Assembly (NCBI GenBank): GCA_902616715.1 | Contig: CACMTR010000001.1 | Location: 248,001 to 312,000 of the forward strand | Direction: 5' to 3' | DNA: 64,000 bases | DNA from: an uncultured SAR86 cluster bacterium | Lineage (GTDB): Bacteria > Pseudomonadota > Gammaproteobacteria > Magnimaribacterales > AG-339-G14 | Shown here: positions 61,488-64,000 of the stretch, piece by piece | How the letters are laid out: each line of letters begins with the position of its first letter | Numbering within the stretch: position 1 is the first letter of the stretch | The notes under the pieces: model-generated | What the model saw: the letters and a program-made list of their open reading frames with translations, nothing else | Databases searched by the model: none | Told to the model about the DNA's origin: nothing | Made by a program: the position numbers and the translations under genes

Positions 61488-61564
61488 GGTGGGCGTAGCT
61501 CAGTTGGTAGAGCGCTGGTTTGTGGTACCGGTTGTCGTGGGTTCAAGTCCCATCGTCCACCCCA
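61488..61564 (+). tRNA. tRNA-His(GTG)
   Basis: G-1 plus GTGGGCG/CGTCCAC acceptor, GTG anticodon, C discriminator, encoded CCA. Confidence 0.96.
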
Positions 61565-61576
61565 TTTGGAGAAAAA

Positions 61577-62872
61577 ATGTTTGGATTAGGAAAAAAGGAA
61601 AAAGTAAAAAAACTTAAATTTAAGATTCTTTCTAGTGTGATGTCAGAAGACTATCAAAAAAAGCTGTTAAAAGAACAATCTTCTTCTGATTTAAAAGGAT
61701 ACAGAAAGGGAAAAGCTCCATTAGATGTAATTGAAAACATCTATGGGGAGCAACTTAAAGCGAGAGTTATTTATGAAGTAATGACAAACGAGTTTTACAA
61801 AATTATCACAGACAAAAAGATCTCAGTAGTAGGACAACCTGCTTTAAATCCTCTTTCTATGGATATTAAAAAAGATATTAATGTTGAAGCGTCATATGAA
61901 GTATATCCAGAATTTACTCTTAAGAAGTTTTCTTCTTTAAAAATAAAAAAACCAAAGTGTGATTTAAGTGAAGAAGATATAGATGGCACTATAGAAAAAA
62001 TGCAAAAAAGATTCGGAAAATTAGAAACCGTAGAAAAAGAAATATCCGACGGAGACTTTGCAAAAATAAATTTTGAAGGCTTTTTAGAGAATGAAAAATT
62101 TGAAGGTGGAGAAGCCAAGGACTATCTTATAGAAATTGGTTCTAAGAATATGATTCCGGGATTCGAGGAAGGATTAATAGGTTTAAAATCAGGCGATAAA
62201 AAAGATTTAATTTTGAACTTCCCGGAAGACTATCATGCAGAAAATCTCAAAGGTAAAGAAACTTTATTCAAAATAGAAGTAAATGAAGTTTTAAATACTC
62301 AACCCGCAGAATTAAATGAAGAATTTTTTACTCAAGCTGGCATCCCTTCAAGTTCGAAAGAAGACTTTAGAAGTAATCTAAAAAAACAATTGGAAAAGGA
62401 TTTAAAAGTTACGGAAAAAAGAAAACTAAAAGAAAGAATATTTGATGCAATAGGAGAACAAAATAGCTTAGAAATCCCTTCAGCAATGGTTTTAGCGGAA
62501 GCACAGAATTTGAGAAATTCTTCAGCTCAACAAATGGGAATGGACCCATCTAAGCTTAAGGACGATGAGCTTCCGATAAATACATTTGAAGAAAACGCAA
62601 CAAAAAGAGTAAAGCTTGGTGTAATCCTGAACAAGATTATAGAAGAACGAAAGATAGAAAAGAATGATGAAGTAATTAAAGAGTTAATAGAAGAAAGAGC
62701 CAGTGGTTTTAAAGATCCTGACCAATACAAACAATGGATATTTAGTAATGAAGAGCAGTTAAAAAATATTGAGTCTATTGCTTTAGAAGAACAGGTTACT
62801 GAACTTATTTCTTCTGAAGCAAAATGTGAAATAGAACAACTAAGTTTTGAAGAAATGATGTCAATGAGTTAA
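61577..62872 (+). CDS. tig: Trigger factor
   Basis: GYRKGKAPLDVIENIYG, FKBP domain GDFAKINFEGFLENEKFEGG; followed by clpP-clpX. Start at ATG 61577; track start 61520 lies in tRNA-His. Confidence 0.94.
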   Translation: MFGLGKKEKVKKLKFKILSSVMSEDYQKKLLKEQSSSDLKGYRKGKAPLDVIENIYGEQLKARVIYEVMTNEFYKIITDKKISVVGQPALNPLSMDIKKDINVEASYEVYPEFTLKKFSSLKIKKPKCDLSEEDIDGTIEKMQKRFGKLETVEKEISDGDFAKINFEGFLENEKFEGGEAKDYLIEIGSKNMIPGFEEGLIGLKSGDKKDLILNFPEDYHAENLKGKETLFKIEVNEVLNTQPAELNEEFFTQAGIPSSSKEDFRSNLKKQLEKDLKVTEKRKLKERIFDAIGEQNSLEIPSAMVLAEAQNLRNSSAQQMGMDPSKLKDDELPINTFEENATKRVKLGVILNKIIEERKIEKNDEVIKELIEERASGFKDPDQYKQWIFSNEEQLKNIESIALEEQVTELISSEAKCEIEQLSFEEMMSMS

Positions 62873-62881
62873 ATTAAATCT

Positions 62882-63478
62882 ATGGATTACATGAATCAAC
62901 TCGTACCGATGGTGGTAGAACAAACACCTAGAGGTGAAAGAGCATTTGATATTTATTCTAGATTGCTTAAGGAAAGAGTTATTTTTATCACCGGAACAGT
63001 CGAAGATCATATGGCCAATTTAATAGTGGCCCAATTATTGTTTCTTGAAGCAGAAAATCCTGAGAAAGATATAAACCTTTATATAAATTCACCAGGCGGT
63101 TCAGTTACCGCCGGTCTTTCCATTTATGACACCATGACATATATAAAGCCTGACATTAGTACTTTATGTATTGGTCAAGCTTGTAGCATGGGAGCAGTAT
63201 TATTGGCTGGAGGTACTAAAGAAAAAAGATTTGCTTTACCAAATTCTAGAATAATGATCCACCAACCTATGGGAGGGTTTCAAGGTCAAGCAACTGATAT
63301 TGAAATTCATGCCAAAGAAATGTTAAAAATAAGAACCAAGTTAAATGAAATATTGTCTAAGCATAGTGAGCAATCTTTGAAAAAAATAACTCAAGATACT
63401 GAAAGAGATAATTTTATGTCTGGAGAAGAAGCATGCGAATATGGTTTGATTGATAAAGTTTTGTCTGAAAGAATTTAA
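62882..63478 (+). CDS. clpP: ATP-dependent Clp protease proteolytic subunit ClpP
   Basis: [41 protein letters not shown]. Confidence 0.97.
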   Translation: MDYMNQLVPMVVEQTPRGERAFDIYSRLLKERVIFITGTVEDHMANLIVAQLLFLEAENPEKDINLYINSPGGSVTAGLSIYDTMTYIKPDISTLCIGQACSMGAVLLAGGTKEKRFALPNSRIMIHQPMGGFQGQATDIEIHAKEMLKIRTKLNEILSKHSEQSLKKITQDTERDNFMSGEEACEYGLIDKVLSERI

Positions 63479-63480
63479 AA

Positions 63481-64000
63481 ATGACTGAGAAAGAAAATAA
63501 AGAAAAACAATTATTTTGTTCGTTTTGTGGAAAAAATCAGAGCGAAGTTAAAAAGTTAATTGCTGGTCCCTCAGTATATATCTGTGATGAATGCGTTGCA
63601 CTTTGCAACGACATTATCAAAGAAGATACTTCAGAAGAAGTAAGCGAAAACAAGAAAGATAATCTACCCATTCCAGCAGAAATAAATAAAATTTTAGATC
63701 AATATGTTATCGGTCAAAACGATGCTAAGAAAATTCTCTCAGTTGCTGTCTACAATCATTACAAAAGGCTTAAAAATTCTAATATTGCGGATGACGTAGA
63801 ACTAGGTAAAAGTAACATTCTTTTACTTGGACCTACTGGTAGCGGAAAAACTTTACTTGCTCAAACATTAGCTAGACTTCTTGACGTTCCATTTACTATT
63901 GCAGATGCCACAACTCTTACTGAGGCTGGTTATGTAGGTGAAGATGTAGAGAATATAATTCAGAAATTGTTGCAAAAATGTGACTACGATGTCGAAAAAG
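63481..64000 (+). CDS. clpX: ClpX ATPase subunit, 3' truncated by window end
   Basis: Frame from ATG 63481: [42 protein letters not shown] zinc finger and [18 protein letters not shown]; missing from the ORF track because it has no stop. Confidence 0.96.
   Translation, partial: MTEKENKEKQLFCSFCGKNQSEVKKLIAGPSVYICDECVALCNDIIKEDTSEEVSENKKDNLPIPAEINKILDQYVIGQNDAKKILSVAVYNHYKRLKNSNIADDVELGKSNILLLGPTGSGKTLLAQTLARLLDVPFTIADATTLTEAGYVGEDVENIIQKLLQKCDYDVEK

Noticed and set aside
61520-61576. N-terminal extension of the trigger factor ORF
   Set aside because: It translates tRNA-His; the ATG at 61577 with an upstream GGAG is the likely start.
1-64000. CRISPR arrays, prophage, transposons, toxin-antitoxin or BREX/CBASS-type defence islands
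   Set aside because: No spaced direct repeats, integrase, transposase or recognisable defence gene was seen; the lone HNH protein at 21680-22195 is a common stand-alone family.

Overview
The window is 64 kb of AT-rich, gene-dense bacterial chromosome with very short intergenic gaps. Gene content and order (csrA-tRNA, dnaX-recR, tig-clpP-clpX, umuDC, fabY-like, coq7) suggest a streamlined marine gammaproteobacterium, possibly SAR86-like; this placement is inference. I recognise about 60 protein-coding genes: housekeeping (nadAC, purMN, pyrB, folE, folD, gpsA, dcd, dnaX, recR, recX, xseA, sppA, tig, clpP, start of clpX), lipid and terpenoid-type catabolism (AtuA-like protein, enoyl-CoA hydratase, biotin-dependent acyl-CoA carboxylase, CaiB, P450, FabY-like ketosynthase, acyl-CoA synthetase) and transporters. 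A TTG-initiated csrA is missing from the ORF track. There are eight ordinary tRNAs. I saw no CRISPR, prophage, transposon or rRNA operon. The least explained signals are: (1) a tRNA-like cloverleaf at 61261-61348 inside a tRNA cluster, with acceptor and T arms resembling the neighbouring tRNA-Arg(TCT) but a long A/T hairpin in place of the anticodon arm; (2) a structured, terminator-ended intergenic region at 51699-51885 (minus strand) carrying a 14-nt perfect complement of the 16S rRNA 3' tail with no start codon behind it; (3) an A10 run in dnaX where a slip in either direction would give a gamma-like truncated clamp-loader subunit; (4) a P450 gene packed between two tRNAs, with its stop codon overlapping the downstream tRNA.
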